Shown here piece after piece: positions 19,472 to 20,725 of a stretch of DNA of 20,725 nt. This DNA is from a virus, in the IMG/VR virus record IMGVR_UViG_3300021375_000207, positions 1 to 20,725 of that record; one strand, 5' to 3'. Both the position numbers and the translations under genes were made by a program. The notes below the pieces were generated by a model. The model made no database searches. It saw only the letters and a list, made by a program, of their open reading frames with translations, and was not told the DNA's origin. Within the stretch, counting starts at the first letter, position 1; every line of letters begins with the position of its first letter.

Positions 19472-20725
19472 CAATAGACTTAGAAGCCAAAACGGATAAG
19501 GCAATAGGCGAAATTGAATCTTTAAAGGAACAGATTGTAGAACTTAATAAAAAAGTTGCAGAGGGAAACGACAATACTAAAAAAGGTTTAAGCGGTGTTG
19601 AGAAAGCGACAAAAGGTGCATTAGGCGGTGTTAAAAAAATAGGTAATGGGTTAAAGGCATTAACAAGTGGGGTTGGTGTTATATTTCTCTTGACTAAAGC
19701 ATTTGAGGTTTTTAAAGAGATAGGAATGAAAAATCAAAAGGTTGTAGACGCCCTTGACATTGCTATGGAATCTTTAAGTATTGTGTTTAATCAATTTTTT
19801 ACATACCTATCAAATAATATAGGCACTTTTACTGGGTTTTTTAAAGATTTATTTGAAAATCCACAAGTTAAAATAAAAGAACTCGGAAAAACAATATATG
19901 ACGGTGTAGTTGTAAGACTTGAGCAACTGCAAGAGTCTTTAAGTTTAGCTGGAAAAGCATTGTTTAAATTAGTAAAAGGAGATATAAGAGGAGCATTTGA
20001 CACAATAAAAGAAGCAGGAAAAGAAGTTGTTGATGTTGTTACAGGGGTTGACGGCAGCTTTGAGCAAGTTTCAGAAACCATTACTGATTATACCAAAAAG
20101 GTTGTTACTTCAGCAAAAGAAAATGTTAAACTTGCAAAACAAGCTGAACTTGCAGCGGTTAAAAATCAAGGTATAATTGAGCAGTTTGATAAACAAGCGG
20201 AACAATTAAGACAAATAAGAGATGACGAAAGTAAAAGTTTTGCTGAAAGGATAAAAGCAAACGAAGATTTGGCAAAGGTTCTTGATGAGCAAGAAATCCA
20301 AATGAAAGCTAATGCTGATTTAATGGTTGCTAGGGCAGCAACAGAACTTTCTAAAAACAAAGATAATATTGAACTTCAAAAAGAATATCAAGAAGCCCTT
20401 AATGAACAAGCAGGAATTGAAGCACAAATAACTGGTTTTAGAAGTGAGCAACAAACCAACACAAATTCCTTATTAAGAGAACAAAAAGACATACAAAACG
20501 AACTAGCTTTAATAGGTAAGTCTGAAAGAGAAATTGAACGGTTAGAGTTACAACAAGATTATGATGCTAAAAAGGCATTAATTGAAAAAGAAGTAACTGA
20601 CGAAATTAAAAGAAAAGAAACATTAAAAAATCTTGAGGCAGAATACAACGCTCAAATATCCAGTATAGACCAAGCGGCACTTGATGAAAAAATAGATAAA
20701 GCAAATCAAGAACACGAATTGGAAA
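19456..20725 (+). CDS. Tape measure protein (3' truncated by window end)
   Basis: The ATG lies inside the 48-residue gene. The frame is open to the last base, with 423 codons visible. Composition and layout fit a tail tape measure protein, which sets tail length and is ejected with the DNA. The N-terminus is a charged helix (AIGEIESLKEQIVELNKKVA), followed by a Gly-rich hydrophobic segment (~53-90, including GLKALTSGVGVIFLLTKAF). Long Lys/Glu/Gln-rich coiled-coil helices run from about residue 205 to the end (IIEQFDKQAEQLRQIRDDES, ELALIGKSEREIERLELQQD). A full-length phage tape measure is usually much longer, so most of the C-terminal part lies beyond the window. Confidence 0.85.
   Translation, partial: MAKKITIDLEAKTDKAIGEIESLKEQIVELNKKVAEGNDNTKKGLSGVEKATKGALGGVKKIGNGLKALTSGVGVIFLLTKAFEVFKEIGMKNQKVVDALDIAMESLSIVFNQFFTYLSNNIGTFTGFFKDLFENPQVKIKELGKTIYDGVVVRLEQLQESLSLAGKALFKLVKGDIRGAFDTIKEAGKEVVDVVTGVDGSFEQVSETITDYTKKVVTSAKENVKLAKQAELAAVKNQGIIEQFDKQAEQLRQIRDDESKSFAERIKANEDLAKVLDEQEIQMKANADLMVARAATELSKNKDNIELQKEYQEALNEQAGIEAQITGFRSEQQTNTNSLLREQKDIQNELALIGKSEREIERLELQQDYDAKKALIEKEVTDEIKRKETLKNLEAEYNAQISSIDQAALDEKIDKANQEHELE

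Noticed and set aside
19791-20081. 96-residue minus-strand ORF inside the tape measure gene
   Set aside because: The + strand is open through the whole region as a tape measure protein; the Ser/Thr/Phe-rich antisense product is a complement artefact.
1-20725. CRISPR array, tRNA genes, integrase or attachment site
   Set aside because: No regularly spaced repeats, tRNA-like cloverleaf segments or recombinase motifs were seen on reading both strands; a covariance-model scan was not possible.

Overview
The window reads as part of the genome of a tailed (probably siphovirus-type) phage, or a prophage, of a Bacteroidetes host, most likely a flavobacterium. The evidence is very AT-rich DNA, all genes on the + strand, near-continuous ATGA/TAATG stop-start overlaps, A-rich leaders without Shine-Dalgarno sequences, and promoters matching the Bacteroidetes consensus (TTG, about 19-20 bases, TAnnTTTG). 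TGA is used as a normal stop. No integrase, tRNA, rRNA or CRISPR array was seen.

Layout. Bases 1-2785 hold the 3' end of a LamG-type fibre gene, a conserved small protein, a lysis cassette (one-TM protein, M15 endopeptidase, 3TM-type holin) and two small conserved phage proteins. Bases 2800-4800 hold the recombination block: NinG-like, two small ORFs, ERF annealing protein and a probable ssDNA-binding protein ending in DLPF, bounded by host-type promoters and two intrinsic terminators. Bases 4803-7860 hold a RepA/RecA-like ATPase, a sigma-like protein, two PD-(D/E)XK nuclease-like proteins and a run of very small conserved proteins. Bases 7900-12200 hold a replication/modification block: FEN-type 5'-3' exonuclease, Mom-like DNA modification protein, a DnaA domain IV-like protein and two paralogous beta-class DNA methyltransferases flanking a membrane protein. 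Bases 12238-13858 hold the small and large terminase subunits. Bases 13936-14294 hold two small genes under a host-type promoter, ending in a terminator. Bases 14395-20725 hold the tail module: tail assembly chaperone, terminator-like and gp10-like proteins, two large tail proteins and the 5' part of the tape measure gene.

Main points for a second look. (1) The tail chaperone gene at 14395 has a second reading frame, open from just before a T9 run (perfect T TTT TTT heptamer) to the start codon of the next gene, with no usable start codon in its upstream half; this is the gpG/gpGT arrangement of programmed -1 frameshifting. (2) An exact 18-base repeat (AATTACGTTATATAAGTA) lies just upstream of the small terminase gene and of the tail chaperone gene only. 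It is unlike the host-type promoters used elsewhere and could be a late-gene control element, perhaps read by the phage sigma-like protein. (3) A host-type promoter at the end of the NinG gene leads directly into a terminator with no ORF between, defining a possible RNA of about 60 bases. (4) Portal, protease and capsid genes are absent between terminase and tail, so the head module lies elsewhere.

All functional assignments come from reading motifs and from family knowledge; no database search was run.
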